Source: Nitrospirota bacterium | GTDB taxonomy: Bacteria > Nitrospirota > Thermodesulfovibrionia > Thermodesulfovibrionales > SM23-35 | Direction: 5' to 3' | Assembly (NCBI GenBank): GCA_040754395.1 | Contig: JBFMCL010000007.1 | Coordinates: 57,964 to 121,963 of the forward strand | DNA length: 64,000 nucleotides | In this document: in pieces, positions 28,001 through 36,477 of the stretch | Layout of the letters: each line of letters opens with the position of its first letter | Numbering within the stretch: position 1 is the stretch's first letter | Program-made: the position numbers and the translations under genes | Notes under the pieces: model-generated | Database searches by the model: none | What the model was told of the DNA's origin: nothing | Seen by the model: the letters and a program-made list of their open reading frames with translations, nothing else

Positions 28001-29110
28001 GAGATTTCCCTTTCTGAGCCTGGTCTCGGCTGTCCCCGTGATATCGGAAAGGCGTCCCTTAATATCACCCTTGAAATCAACAAGTCCCTCAAGCTGGTCT
28101 TTCACTTCCAGCAGTTCCATGAGAGTCTGGAGATAGAAATCGCCGCTCAGCTTGAGATCCAGAAATATATCCTGCAGGCTGAACCCGGCCTTTTTCCCTG
28201 CTTCAAGCCTTACCTCCGGACGCAGACGATCCGCCCTGAGAGAAAGCTCTTCTCTTCTGCTTTTCTCGAGCCTGATCACGCCTTTTGCAGCAATCCTCCC
28301 GTCGCCCCTCTGTCCCAGCCTGAAAATACGTTTTATTGAATCCATAATCAGCGCCACATCAGTCGTTAGGCTGCCCTGCTCTTTGGAGTAAACTCCCGCG
28401 GTTTTCAGCCGGGACCCATGTGAGCCTATTTCAAGGTGCTTTATCTCAACCTTCTCCTTTTTCACTATGATGGCGGTATTGATATCGCATTCTATTTTCG
28501 GCCATCCCTCTTTTTCCAGGACAAGCTCCTTCACTGTGGCTTTTATCCTCTCGTATTCACCCAAAATTAGTTCTCCGGCCAGACCTTTTATGCTTACCGT
28601 ACCATGCAGATCATTGTCTCTCAGATTGGCCGTGCCCTTCACGATCTCGACAACCTTAACCTTCACCTTGAATACAGTCTTTTTTTCTTCCTCAAGATAC
28701 GCCTTTATGTTATGTACTATACCTTCTATCTGCGTTCGTTCGGCTGAGATGTCAGGCTGGTATATTGCCAGCCTGCGAATTGTAATATTTCTGTCGAACA
28801 GTCCCGGGAGTTCAACATACCCCTTCACCTTTTCGACTGAAAGGATCTTCCCTTCTTCCTGACTGGTTACTGTTAATCCTCTGGCTTCTATGAACAAAGG
28901 GAACAGATTCAGATACATCTTTTCGGCGGTGACTTTCTGGCCTGAAGCCTGCTGCAGCTCGGGAAGGATGACATTCTTCAGGGCATCTGATACATACCGC
29001 CCACGCGCAAGGAGCATGCCCGCGATGATGATCGCGGTAAACAGGATAAGAAATGCTAGTTTTTTCCGCCCTTTTCTCTTCGGTTGCGCTATGTTTTCGT
29101 ATTCGGTCAT
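25031..29110 (-). CDS. tamB: TamB/DUF490 translocation and assembly module protein
   Basis: The 1359-residue protein has one N-terminal membrane anchor (about 15-35), a long run of beta-strand repeats of AsmA/TamB type, and the C-terminal DUF490 domain ending in YRFNKNISLIGVRDEKGSIGGDVKLRFRF. TamB forms a periplasm-spanning groove that partners TamA and is implicated in autotransporter insertion and phospholipid transport to the outer membrane. It is the first gene of an operon with Omp85, the SurA-like gene, yjbQ and pdxA. Length is usual for the family. Confidence 0.93.
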   Translation of the reverse strand: MTEYENIAQPKRKGRKKLAFLILFTAIIIAGMLLARGRYVSDALKNVILPELQQASGQKVTAEKMYLNLFPLFIEARGLTVTSQEEGKILSVEKVKGYVELPGLFDRNITIRRLAIYQPDISAERTQIEGIVHNIKAYLEEEKKTVFKVKVKVVEIVKGTANLRDNDLHGTVSIKGLAGELILGEYERIKATVKELVLEKEGWPKIECDINTAIIVKKEKVEIKHLEIGSHGSRLKTAGVYSKEQGSLTTDVALIMDSIKRIFRLGQRGDGRIAAKGVIRLEKSRREELSLRADRLRPEVRLEAGKKAGFSLQDIFLDLKLSGDFYLQTLMELLEVKDQLEGLVDFKGDIKGRLSDITGTAETRLRKGNLYGVDIDSLKCEVFYHDGEMKFEKGRASLYDGSAEADALIHLPVVDFYTLNVKFRNADSRPILKLIGWEPDIPDGKVEGELSTSGSAFNPDGKFVYRSLSAGQRTRKQGQQQPVEDVLYRIRDIKGNFSLRDGNVSFPSLLITTSVSNLNLNGTVDIPRKQLTFRSRLSAGNISDLTLPYYREVTGRGEFSGELTGHFDNPKMSGRADLSHVVIEGYPLHSVTADFAYQKKLLEIRSSSLKAPGQEHSFQGKISFPDAKELFELLMPVYDLKATLRNAELGQTVRMFYRDFSGQGRMNADIRIGSRDRKMYLTGKAYLEKASVYKVPFDTASMSLAYANEELSLKGVSVRKRNSNLTGEGSISYDGRFSYRISSEKVFIRDFGLDRMPDDAVVRIRSEGHGTFDNPSIELNATVEGGTFKGRNMGKGIVQALIRNRNITVNAALFNERMKLRGHGYLNDALPWNAELSFQPGRYDFIVSSVLKDVPEDLQLNLEGNVQMKGDRKNISASVRIAHLTLALFGQTLSNDSDIIFQMENRKLSFRAFAVRSGATSFSLKGGMEIGREYDIVMNGSSSLSPLKGLSKKIGYLKGDADFVFAVKGKWEQPEINGGMNLFDASFGLRDYAAYMSSINGYLYIEGDRVVLERLSGKIGGGNIALSGILYLKGFTPRKYYLEAKLDNIAPVLDRDFSINFSGDLVYKGTKDAQSITGDIKINRATYRQMVEWRRWLLTAKAIETPKTEVSVLEKAELNIRISGSDHISIDNNIARAPVNIRGDMIVKGTLSNPILFGRLETKDGYAYFKNNEFRIIYASVDFADPNRIKPVINLTAETDVKGYNITLNLDGEMDQFNLSLSSDPHLEEVDVLALLTVGHVGKELKGLEGGIGAGEATSFLTGEVQDVLEERVRTITGIDRFQVEPSISKTTSTVSPKVTVSERLLGDKLFVTYSTLWGSQVEEVLKVEYRFNKNISLIGVRDEKGSIGGDVKLRFRFK

Positions 29111-29189
29111 CCTGTAATATTCAATCTATTTATTTTAACAGTTCCCTGTCTTCTTGACCATGCTGACAGCAGGTTCCCGTAAACCGCGT

Positions 29190-29218
29190 TTGACAAAACC
29201 GCCATGAGTTTTTAGAAT
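29190..29218 (+). promoter_or_regulatory. Sigma-70 promoter of the DUF4412-like gene
   Basis: TTGACA (29190-29195), a 17-base spacer, then TAGAAT (29213-29218): near-consensus. Transcription would start near 29225, giving a leader of about 97 bases. It faces away from tamB. Confidence 0.7.
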
Positions 29219-29321
29219 GTGAAAAAAGCAGGACTACACCTGAAAAAGTATGTCATACTAAGAATGTATGCGGTGTCTTAAACTGTTACACCTGTCGAAA
29301 TAACCCAATGTGGAGGATATT

Positions 29322-29906
29322 ATGCTTAAGAGGCTTGCAGCGGCAGTAGTGTGTATTTTTCTTTTTGCCGGTACGGTTTCCGCAATCGAATTCTCGGCCG
29401 ACACCATCTCGACGTATAAGGGTGAGCAACGGGTAGAGGGCAAGATGTACTTTAAACCTGACAAGTTCCGCATGGACATAAAGACGTATGAGGACATGTT
29501 CATCATCACAAGGATCGACAAGAAAGTGGTATGGAATATCATGCCCGAACAGAGGATGTACATGGAGATGCCTTTTGACCTCACACATAAACCGAAGGTT
29601 GAAGAAAAATTCGAGGGTGAGATAGAAAGAAAGGAAGTCGGCCGTGAAACCATTGACGGACACCCGACCATAAAATATCTGATCACATTTATCACGGAGA
29701 ACAAAAGGGAACAGGCATATCAGTGGCTGGCCACTGATATCAATTTCCCTGTCAAAATGTCCGCAGTCGACGGGTCATGGACCCAGGAATACAGAAATAT
29801 CAAGATTACCGGACAACCGGACAGCCTTTTCGAGGTCCCGGCAGGATTTCAGAAGATGCAGATGCCCCAGATTCCGGGCGGGCTCAATTTTCAGCACATG
29901 AAATAA
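29322..29906 (+). CDS. Periplasmic LolA-like / DUF4412 protein
   Basis: The 194-residue protein has a clear signal peptide (about 1-22, cut near VSA-IEF) and a half-barrel-like series of strands ([33 protein letters not shown]). This resembles DUF4412/LolA-fold lipoprotein-binding proteins. GGAGG lies 5 bases before the ATG at 29322, which decides the start over an in-frame GTG at 29310. It probably acts in the periplasm on lipids or lipoproteins; function not known. Confidence 0.78.
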   Translation: MLKRLAAAVVCIFLFAGTVSAIEFSADTISTYKGEQRVEGKMYFKPDKFRMDIKTYEDMFIITRIDKKVVWNIMPEQRMYMEMPFDLTHKPKVEEKFEGEIERKEVGRETIDGHPTIKYLITFITENKREQAYQWLATDINFPVKMSAVDGSWTQEYRNIKITGQPDSLFEVPAGFQKMQMPQIPGGLNFQHMK

Positions 29907-30114
29907 CGCACTGAGGTGCACTACAGCATTATTCGATGTATTGCAGGGAACCTGGTCACAGATGCTTATATGCGGAAAAACAGGATCGGGACGACTTCCC
30001 GGTCACTTGTCATCATCTGCTTTCCCTTCTTTTCCCTACAGGGAACTCGGGGAACGACTGCATTTCCTCAGGAAAGGGAACACGGGTCTTGCAGGAAAAA
30101 AATTCTGTTCCCGG

Positions 30115-31242
30115 GTGAGGAGAATTGAAAAGGAAGACGCCCCTGCACTGCGCTGGCATGTGGCTGTTCTTGTGTTGTGTATCGGCCTCGCCATGATAAC
30201 CACTGCATGCGCAAACAGCGACCAGAATAGAAGTCCGGCAGTGTCTGCCAATAAACTGGAAACCGCGATCTTTGCCGGCGGATGTTTCTGGTGCATGGAG
30301 CCGCCGTTTGAGAAGCTGAACGGAGTCAAGGGAGTTGTCCCGGGATATACCGGGGGCACCAAAGAAAATCCGACATATGAAGAGGTATCCGCAGGAGGGA
30401 CCGGACATGTCGAGGCAGTTCAGATCCTCTATGACCCTACCAGAATTACCTACGCAGAACTCCTTGATGTCTTCTGGAGGCAGATTGATCCGACGGACCC
30501 CGGCGGTCAGTTTGTCGACAGGGGTTCCCAGTACAGGAGCGCGATTTTCTACCTTAACCAAGAACAGAAGCGGCTGGCTGAAAAATCAAAAAGAGAACTT
30601 GCAAAGTCCGGGCGGTTTGCAAAACCCCTTGTCACGGAGATCCTTCCTGCAGCGCGCTTCTACAGGGCAGAGGGATATCACCAGGATTACTATAAAAAAA
30701 ATCCGATACGGTACAAATTCTATCGTTTCAATTCAGGCCGTGACCAGTTGCTGAAAAAAATATGGGGAGGAAAAGATATGGAAAAGAGCGCAGGAAGCAG
30801 TGCATTCCAGAAACCTTCCAGAGAGGAACTGAAGAAACGGCTGACTCCTCTGCAATACAGGGTCACCCAGGAAAATGGCACTGAAAAGCCTTTTGAGAAC
30901 GAATACTGGAACAATAAAAAAGACGGGATATATGTGGATATTGTCTCCGGCGAACCCCTTTTCAGCTCGCGTGACAAATATGACTCCGGGACAGGATGGC
31001 CGAGTTTCACGAGGCCGCTCGAACCGGACAACATCGTCGAAAAGGAAGACAGGAGCCTTTTCGTGAAGAGAACCGAGATAAGAAGCAGAAAGGGAGATTC
31101 CCACCTCGGACATGTCTTTTCAGACGGACCGCCTCCAACAGATCTCCGTTACTGCATGAACTCCGCAGCCCTCCGTTTCATTCCGAAGGAGGACCTGGAA
31201 AAAGAAGGGTACGGCAAATACAAAAAACTGTTTGAAAAATAA
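30115..31242 (+). CDS. msrAB: Exported MsrA-MsrB fusion, methionine sulfoxide reductase
   Basis: From GTG at 30115 the protein is 375 residues: a signal or anchor segment (about 14-32, ending TTACANS, a weak lipobox), MsrA (about 45-210, catalytic GCFWCME), and MsrB (about 235-370, catalytic Cys in [11 protein letters not shown], plus DSGTGWPSF). The two halves reduce the S and R sulfoxides of protein methionines. The MsrB half lacks the CxxC zinc pairs. A strong ribosome site, GGGGAGG seven bases before ATG 30778, lies inside the linker, so MsrB alone may also be made. The frame is open back to 29941, but no good start lies there. Confidence 0.9.
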   Translation: MRRIEKEDAPALRWHVAVLVLCIGLAMITTACANSDQNRSPAVSANKLETAIFAGGCFWCMEPPFEKLNGVKGVVPGYTGGTKENPTYEEVSAGGTGHVEAVQILYDPTRITYAELLDVFWRQIDPTDPGGQFVDRGSQYRSAIFYLNQEQKRLAEKSKRELAKSGRFAKPLVTEILPAARFYRAEGYHQDYYKKNPIRYKFYRFNSGRDQLLKKIWGGKDMEKSAGSSAFQKPSREELKKRLTPLQYRVTQENGTEKPFENEYWNNKKDGIYVDIVSGEPLFSSRDKYDSGTGWPSFTRPLEPDNIVEKEDRSLFVKRTEIRSRKGDSHLGHVFSDGPPPTDLRYCMNSAALRFIPKEDLEKEGYGKYKKLFEK

Positions 31243-31268
31243 AAGAAGCGCACTCCGGCAGGAAGACT

Positions 31269-31637
31269 TTACTGTTTAACAAGCCACTCTATTGCAAGCT
31301 CACGCGTATCAAAAATAGGCACATTGCGTTTGGACACCGCCATCACGAAATTATACGCCAGTTTCATCAGCGGGCTCGTGATCCCGACCACCGCTGCCGC
31401 ATGGACATACGGCTTGTTGTGTATGGTGAAATCCTTGAAATGATTGAGTGTCTCGGTATCATACCGGGCATTCGTCACATCGGTTAATGTCAGTACGGAA
31501 TTCGGCTGTTTTCCGTGAAACCATTTCTTGGCGTCGTCAATAATAGGCTTTATATCTTCCTTTTTGCAGTCGGAAAAATCAAAAAGGAGAATTTTTTTGT
31601 CCCCTATCTCGAGCAACTGAATCTCGTTTCTTATCAT
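31269..31637 (-). CDS. SpoIIAA/STAS-like small protein of unknown function
   Basis: The 122-residue protein alternates strands and helices (KKILLFDFSD, DIKPIIDDAKKWF, SVLTLTDVTNARY, VHAAAVVGI, FDTRELAIEWLV), like the SpoIIAA/STAS fold of anti-sigma-factor antagonists and SEC14-like proteins. No conserved phospho-serine pattern is evident. It is convergent with msrAB and stands alone between two terminator-bounded units. Function unknown. Confidence 0.72.
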   Translation of the reverse strand: MIRNEIQLLEIGDKKILLFDFSDCKKEDIKPIIDDAKKWFHGKQPNSVLTLTDVTNARYDTETLNHFKDFTIHNKPYVHAAAVVGITSPLMKLAYNFVMAVSKRNVPIFDTRELAIEWLVKQ

Positions 31638-31741
31638 ATCCCCCTGCGCCGGAGAAAGATGCCCGACGAATCATTTGCATCAACACCTTCTGCAATGATA
31701 CTACATTTTCCGGCCAATCGCAAAATCCAGGTGGCGTGCAC

Positions 31742-31769
31742 AAAAAAATCGGGACACGAGGTCCCGATT
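31742..31769 (-). terminator. Rho-independent terminator of the cytochrome operon
   Basis: On the minus strand AATCGGGAC and GTCCCGATT form a 9-bp stem with a 5-base loop, followed by a run of seven T. It lies 26 bases past the cytochrome b stop. Confidence 0.88.
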
Positions 31770-31794
31770 GGCAGTCCGTTTTTCGGAAAAAAGC

Positions 31795-32511
31795 TCAGTG
31801 CCCGTGACTGTGTCCGTGCTCTTCAGTTTTGCCATGGCCATGGCCCTCATCATGCCCCCCGTGGCCCTCATCATGGCCGTGACCATGCTCTTCATGAATC
31901 TCCTCATATCCCTTGAACATCGCGATGATATGTGCCATGGGAGTATGGCCGAGCGTGGCAAGATAGAAATGCACGATCATAAATGCACTGAAGAATATCC
32001 AGAGGAGCACATGAATGAGGTCGACAATCTGCAGTCCTCCGAAGAGATTGATAGCCGGCTCAAAGAGCTTCGGGTCCCAGAGGAACAGGCCGGTTATCAG
32101 CTGAAGGGGGATCAGCAGTACCATAATCATGAGGTATGAAACCTGCTGCATGGGGTTGAACTTGTTATAGAATGTGGGATGGTGCGGATTGTCATCCCCG
32201 ACCATAATGCCGTATCCGTAAAATTTGGCCTGAATCAACGCCTTCCTGGCAAACTCCACCGGCCTGTGCAGGGGGGGGATATAGATCTTGATATTGCCTG
32301 TTACCAGGTAGTACACAAGCCATATGAAATAATTCGCGATGAGGACGAACCCCAGCCAGCTGTGAATTTCAACAGCGGTCTCGAACGAGAACAGATTTAT
32401 CTTTCCACCCATTTTTATCTGAGCCCCTGTAAGTATCAGCACGATAAAGGCAGCCAGATTCACCCAGTGCCAGATTCTTACCGGCAGTGCATGTAAAAAT
32501 ATCCTTTGCAT
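31795..32511 (-). CDS. Di-haem cytochrome b with a His-rich tail
   Basis: The 238-residue protein has four main membrane helices, with haem-ligand histidines in IWHWVNL, EIHSWLG and the pair in the last helix (LIHVLLW, MIVHFYLATLGH). It belongs to the cytochrome b561/thiosulfate-reductase gamma class that takes electrons from or gives them to quinones. The last 35 residues are a Gly/Asp/Glu/His tail with about 12 histidines, a probable metal-binding segment in the cytoplasm. Its ATG overlaps the cytochrome c stop (TAATG), so the two are coupled and probably form one quinone/periplasm electron-transfer complex. Confidence 0.88.
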   Translation of the reverse strand: MQRIFLHALPVRIWHWVNLAAFIVLILTGAQIKMGGKINLFSFETAVEIHSWLGFVLIANYFIWLVYYLVTGNIKIYIPPLHRPVEFARKALIQAKFYGYGIMVGDDNPHHPTFYNKFNPMQQVSYLMIMVLLIPLQLITGLFLWDPKLFEPAINLFGGLQIVDLIHVLLWIFFSAFMIVHFYLATLGHTPMAHIIAMFKGYEEIHEEHGHGHDEGHGGHDEGHGHGKTEEHGHSHGH

Positions 32512-34211
32512 TATTTCTTACCTCCCTTCCCCATGCGGCGAAGTGATCGTATTGGAGAAAATATTATTCGACAGGTAATATGGCCTATTGGAACGGCGAT
32601 GCCGCCTATCAGCGCTACAATGAAGAGTATATCGAACAGCTCGATACTCGTGGCACCGAGTACGTAGAACTTGCTCATCGGGAGTATTGACATGATAGAG
32701 GTAAGGACTTCGCTCTTTGTGTTAAGAAGCAGAGGTTTCTCGTCCTCCTTCTTAATCGCGATCGCGACATTTCTGAACAGTTCTGCATTCGGAAGATGGC
32801 ATTTTTCGCAATCCTTCACAGCCTCAGCCTTCGGACCGATCAGGTGCGCGTCGGCCCCGCTCAGAACATCCACTTTTCCGTTAAATAAAACGATGTATCC
32901 TTTCTTGAACAGGAGGGCGTAGAGATTCCATAATTCCTTCGGATCGACGCTTCCGTCTCCGTTGGTATCGATTTTCTCCATAATTCCGGAGGAGTCTGTT
33001 TCAAGTGCCTGGAGCAGCTCCCCTTCCGGCAGGGGCTTGCCGGTTTTTCTGTTGTAGAGGCTCAGGAAAACTCCGCGCGCTGCATTCGGGGCAGCATGGC
33101 ATGCCGCGCAGGAAGCGGATTTGAAATGGGCATCAGCAAACGTCGGCATCGCAATCGGCGGATTCGATAACCATTTGTTGTGGAGACGTGACGAATCCCT
33201 GTGACAACCGAGACAGCCGTCCTTTATGTTCGTGGACATGGCAGTCGCTTCGACATTGTGCGCATTATGACATGATGCGCAGGTGGGGGCTTCCGGATCT
33301 CCCTTGATCCTTGCCTTTCCATGCATGCTGGCCGCATATGAACTGTTCATGTCGCTGTGGCATTTGTTGCAGGAGGCAATCCCGATATTCTTGTCCTTTT
33401 TCGGGCTCACTATCGCATGATCCCCGTGACAGTCCGCACAGGCCGGAGCCTTCTTATTGCCGCCCTTCAGCATCTCCGAATGGACGCTGGCTTCATACTC
33501 CGTGTAAACCTTGTCGTGACACTGCCGGCAGCTTTCTGATGCTGCGATCGTGTATGCACGCCTGCTGCTGAACGAGCGGAACGGATGCACTGTCTTTGAA
33601 AACTCCTTATGGCAGTCGGTGCACTGGAGTTTCCCGTGGACAGAACCGGTGAACACGTTCAAATCTACATAGACAGAGAGGGTCTCGCCGTTTTTCATGG
33701 TCATGCTGATTCTGTTGCTATGGCATGTCAGACAATACTGATTCTCTTTTACCCCGACTTTTGCAGCAGCAATGTCTTTGATATAATGGGCTCCGTGACA
33801 TTCAACACATGTTCCCTTTGCAGCAAGAGAACTGTGAATCGGCTGCCTCTTCTGCAACTGTTCGGCGGTGTGGCAGGCCGAACATTTCCTGGAGGCATTC
33901 GCCGAATACTCGCGTTTGCTCCTGATCTGCTTGACTACCGGGTGATTATCCAGAGTAATATCCGGATGGCAGCCTGCACAGCCCACCTGGCCATGGATAG
34001 ACGCTTTGAAATCACTCCCGCTGATATAGAGGGAAAGGATTTCTTTGTTCATCAGCTTTTTGTTCATGGTCCTGTCGGAGTGACAGTCAAGGCAGAGATC
34101 GACCGGAGATTTATGAGCAGTTTTTGCAGCGCTTTTTGCGGCGCTCACATACACGGGGAAAATCAAGAAGGCAAGGAACAAAAGCAACGATATGGTCTTT
34201 TTACTATCCAT
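32511..34211 (-). CDS. 13-haem cytochrome c with an EF-hand loop and C-terminal anchor
   Basis: The 566-residue protein has a signal peptide (about 1-24), 13 CxxCH motifs (first near residue 40, last near 469), and a C-terminal membrane helix (about 520-545). Many extra histidines (SIHG, SVHG, SMHG) can be distal ligands, as in NrfB/NapC-like and octahaem-type chains. Residues 415-426 form a canonical EF-hand calcium loop (DTNGDGSVDPKE) between haems 12 and 13. It should carry electrons through the periplasm to or from cytochrome b. The terminal acceptor or donor is not visible here. SD GGAGGGGG precedes the ATG. Confidence 0.92.
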   Translation of the reverse strand: MDSKKTISLLLFLAFLIFPVYVSAAKSAAKTAHKSPVDLCLDCHSDRTMNKKLMNKEILSLYISGSDFKASIHGQVGCAGCHPDITLDNHPVVKQIRSKREYSANASRKCSACHTAEQLQKRQPIHSSLAAKGTCVECHGAHYIKDIAAAKVGVKENQYCLTCHSNRISMTMKNGETLSVYVDLNVFTGSVHGKLQCTDCHKEFSKTVHPFRSFSSRRAYTIAASESCRQCHDKVYTEYEASVHSEMLKGGNKKAPACADCHGDHAIVSPKKDKNIGIASCNKCHSDMNSSYAASMHGKARIKGDPEAPTCASCHNAHNVEATAMSTNIKDGCLGCHRDSSRLHNKWLSNPPIAMPTFADAHFKSASCAACHAAPNAARGVFLSLYNRKTGKPLPEGELLQALETDSSGIMEKIDTNGDGSVDPKELWNLYALLFKKGYIVLFNGKVDVLSGADAHLIGPKAEAVKDCEKCHLPNAELFRNVAIAIKKEDEKPLLLNTKSEVLTSIMSILPMSKFYVLGATSIELFDILFIVALIGGIAVPIGHITCRIIFSPIRSLRRMGKGGKK

Positions 34212-34254
34212 AAAACCCCCTCCAAGAATTTTTGACGATTTATCGACCGTAGAA

Positions 34255-34284
34255 GTTATAGCATATCTAAATACTATAATGCAA
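34255..34284 (-). promoter_or_regulatory. Promoter of the cytochrome c-b operon
   Basis: On the minus strand TTGCAT (34284-34279), an 18-base spacer, and TATAAC (34260-34255). Start near 34248, about 37 bases before the ATG. Confidence 0.5.
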
Positions 34285-34307
34285 GCATGAATTACCCGTG
34301 TTTTCTT

Positions 34308-34336
34308 TTGACAGAAAAGCCTCCTTGACGTATAAT
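34308..34336 (+). promoter_or_regulatory. Perfect-consensus sigma-70 promoter of the rhomboid gene
   Basis: TTGACA (34308-34313), exactly 17 bases, then TATAAT (34331-34336). Transcription would start near 34343, leaving a leader of about 100 bases before the rhomboid start. Confidence 0.8.
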
Positions 34337-34445
34337 TTTCTATGTTTTTTATCTATTTTTCTCTGTGTTACAGGGAAGCTGACGATATGCGGGCAAATTG
34401 TCCGGAAAACAGGCTGCCAGTCACTTCCTTGAAGGGGACAACGCG

Positions 34446-35123
34446 TTGATCCCCTATAAGGATGATAACCCGACCTCTGTGTTCCCGGCCGCCACCATTG
34501 CTATCATCGCGCTGAATATCCTGGTTTTTCTGCTCCAGATAACAGCCCGTTCAGGGATGCGTGAAGTAACCTACGCCTATGGCGCCATCCCCCAGTATCT
34601 GCTCTCCTTTGAGAAGGCCCAGCCGGTGCATCCCGCAATGACGGTGTTTTCGTCCATGTTCATGCACGGCGGACTGTTCCATTTGGGAGGCAATATGCTG
34701 TACTTATGGATTTTCGGCAACAACATAGAGGACAGGCTGGGACACATCCGGTTTCTCCTGTACTATCTCTTCTGCGGGATTATTGCTGCATATGCCCATG
34801 CGGTCACAAACCCGGACTCAACGATCCCGATGGTCGGAGCAAGCGGCGCAGTTTCCGGTATCCTTGGCGCATATCTGCTGCTCTTTCCGCATGCGCGGGT
34901 ACATATGCTGATATTTTTAGGCTTTTTTATAACGACGGTAAAGATTCCTGCCTTGATAGTTATCGGATTTTGGGCTATTATACAATTCATCAATGGCATG
35001 ATAAGCACAGGACTTCATGAGGCTCAGGGAGGAGTTGCGTGGTTTGCACATATTGGCGGGTTCCTCATAGGCCTTGTAACGATACGAATCTGGTTGCCAA
35101 GGAGGAATAGACGGTGGTTGTAA
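34446..35123 (+). CDS. Rhomboid-family intramembrane serine protease
   Basis: From TTG 34446 the protein is 225 residues and starts IPYKDDNPT, as rhomboids of this group do; AAGGGG lies 8 bases ahead. An in-frame TTG at 34398 gives a longer form with no ribosome site. About six membrane helices are seen, with the catalytic serine in GASGAVSG and the histidine in HIGGFLIG, plus the HLGGNMLYLW loop. It should cleave membrane-protein substrates, unknown here. Its end overlaps the next gene by 10 bases. Confidence 0.9.
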   Translation: MIPYKDDNPTSVFPAATIAIIALNILVFLLQITARSGMREVTYAYGAIPQYLLSFEKAQPVHPAMTVFSSMFMHGGLFHLGGNMLYLWIFGNNIEDRLGHIRFLLYYLFCGIIAAYAHAVTNPDSTIPMVGASGAVSGILGAYLLLFPHARVHMLIFLGFFITTVKIPALIVIGFWAIIQFINGMISTGLHEAQGGVAWFAHIGGFLIGLVTIRIWLPRRNRRWL

Positions 35124-35974
35124 TATGCCCTAAATGCAAAACAAAGCTGAAGATTGCGGACGAAAAAATATCCCGGGCAGGGTCACGGTTCAAATGCCCG
35201 AAATGCAGCACAGTGCTGCTGGTAAAAAAACCTGCTCCTGCTCCCGAAAAACCGGTAGACAATATTAAAATCCTTGTTGCGCATTCAAACCCGTCTGCCA
35301 TGCACACGATAACCACCTTACTGAATAACAACGGTTATCGGACTGTTACTGCCACTGACGGCATAGAAGCGATGGTCAAGTCAATCAAGGAACTTCCCTT
35401 TCTTGCGGTCATTGAAGTCAGTCTTCCGAAGATATACGGAATCGAGGTCTGCAAGAGGCTCAGGCTGAGGCCTGAAACGAAGCATATCAAATTCATCCTG
35501 ATAAGTTCCCCTTACGACAAGACCAGATACAAAAGAGACCCTGAATCCCTGTATGATGCAGACGACCATATCGAAGATCATCAGATTGCAGAGCAGCTCA
35601 TGGATTCTGTCAATGCACTCAGGAAAAAAGAGTCGGGGATAAAAGAGCCTGCAAAAGAAACACCCGAAGAAATTCCTGCACCGCAACAGCCCCCGGCAGA
35701 GGCCGGAGAGAAATATGCAGAGCCCGCCAGCGATGACAAGACAGAACGCGCCAGAAGACTCGCAAGGACTATCGTCTCCGATATCTACCTCTACAACACG
35801 GCAAAAGCGGAAGAATCCATACGGAATAACACCTTTATGTCCGTCTTTTCATCAGAACTCCGCGAGGGGCTGAAGCTGTATGAGAACAGGATATCGCCGG
35901 AGGTGCGAAACCGGGGTGATTTCTTCATGGAAGTGATACACGATTTCATTGAGAATAAAAAGAAATCAGTATAA
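35114..35974 (+). CDS. MJ0042 zinc-ribbon protein with a degenerate receiver domain
   Basis: The 286-residue protein starts at GTG (GGAGG 8 bases ahead). Residues 1-40 are an MJ0042-type zinc ribbon (CPKC and CPKC). Residues about 50-170 are a receiver-like domain in which the acidic pair is AH (ILVAHSNPS), the phospho-accepting Asp is Glu (LAVIEVSLP) and the conserved Lys is replaced (ADDHIEDH). It cannot be phosphorylated in the usual way, and the Glu may mimic the phosphorylated state. A Pro/Glu-rich linker and a helical C-terminal domain follow. Coupled to the rhomboid gene. Similar zinc-ribbon/receiver proteins occur in motility and development systems of deltaproteobacteria; function here unknown. 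Confidence 0.85.
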   Translation: MVVICPKCKTKLKIADEKISRAGSRFKCPKCSTVLLVKKPAPAPEKPVDNIKILVAHSNPSAMHTITTLLNNNGYRTVTATDGIEAMVKSIKELPFLAVIEVSLPKIYGIEVCKRLRLRPETKHIKFILISSPYDKTRYKRDPESLYDADDHIEDHQIAEQLMDSVNALRKKESGIKEPAKETPEEIPAPQQPPAEAGEKYAEPASDDKTERARRLARTIVSDIYLYNTAKAEESIRNNTFMSVFSSELREGLKLYENRISPEVRNRGDFFMEVIHDFIENKKKSV

Positions 35975-36089
35975 TCTGCAAAAAAATTAAAAAAAAAGAG
36001 TAATCTTCCAAAATTTGCAGTTTTTCACGTTTCTCCCCCTTTTTTCTGCCATAAGGAAACCTTGCCTTAACCTGTCAATAATTATTATA

Positions 36090-36116
36090 TTAGCACTCAC
36101 TGACTTCGAGTGCTAA
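36090..36116. promoter_or_regulatory. CIRCE operator (HrcA-binding) upstream of groES
   Basis: TTAGCACTC, nine bases, GAGTGCTAA: a perfect CIRCE inverted repeat. A likely promoter, TTGCCT (36062-36067) with TTATAT 17 bases on (36085-36090), ends at the operator, so HrcA would block transcription of groESL until heat shock. No hrcA gene is in the window. Confidence 0.96.
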
Positions 36117-36155
36117 CAAAATAAAAACCTAAAGGAAAGAAAGGAGAGCTATGCT

Positions 36156-36443
36156 ATGAAGTTCAAACCACTCAGGGACAGAGTATTAGTCAAGTTTTCT
36201 TCAGAGGAGGAAAAAACCGCGGGGGGGCTTTACATTCCTGATACCGCGAAAGAAAAACCCCAGAGGGGCACCGTTGTTGCAGTTGGACCCGGCAGGGTTA
36301 CAGACGACGGCAAGCGTCACCCAATGGATATCAAAGTCGGCGATACGGTACTCTTTGATAAATATTCCGGATCAAAGATAAAAATGGATGATGATGAGTA
36401 CCTCATCATCAGGGAAGAGGATATCCTGGGGATAGTCGAATAA
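36156..36443 (+). CDS. groES: Co-chaperonin GroES
   Basis: The 95-residue protein is full length, with [11 protein letters not shown] at the start, the mobile loop ([13 protein letters not shown]), and the C-terminal [14 protein letters not shown]. It forms the heptameric lid of GroEL in the cytoplasm. AAGGAGAG precedes the ATG. It lies 34 bases before groEL under CIRCE control. Confidence 0.98.
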   Translation: MKFKPLRDRVLVKFSSEEEKTAGGLYIPDTAKEKPQRGTVVAVGPGRVTDDGKRHPMDIKVGDTVLFDKYSGSKIKMDDDEYLIIREEDILGIVE

Positions 36444-36477
36444 AAAATAACCAATACTTGCAAGGAGGAATTCGTTA

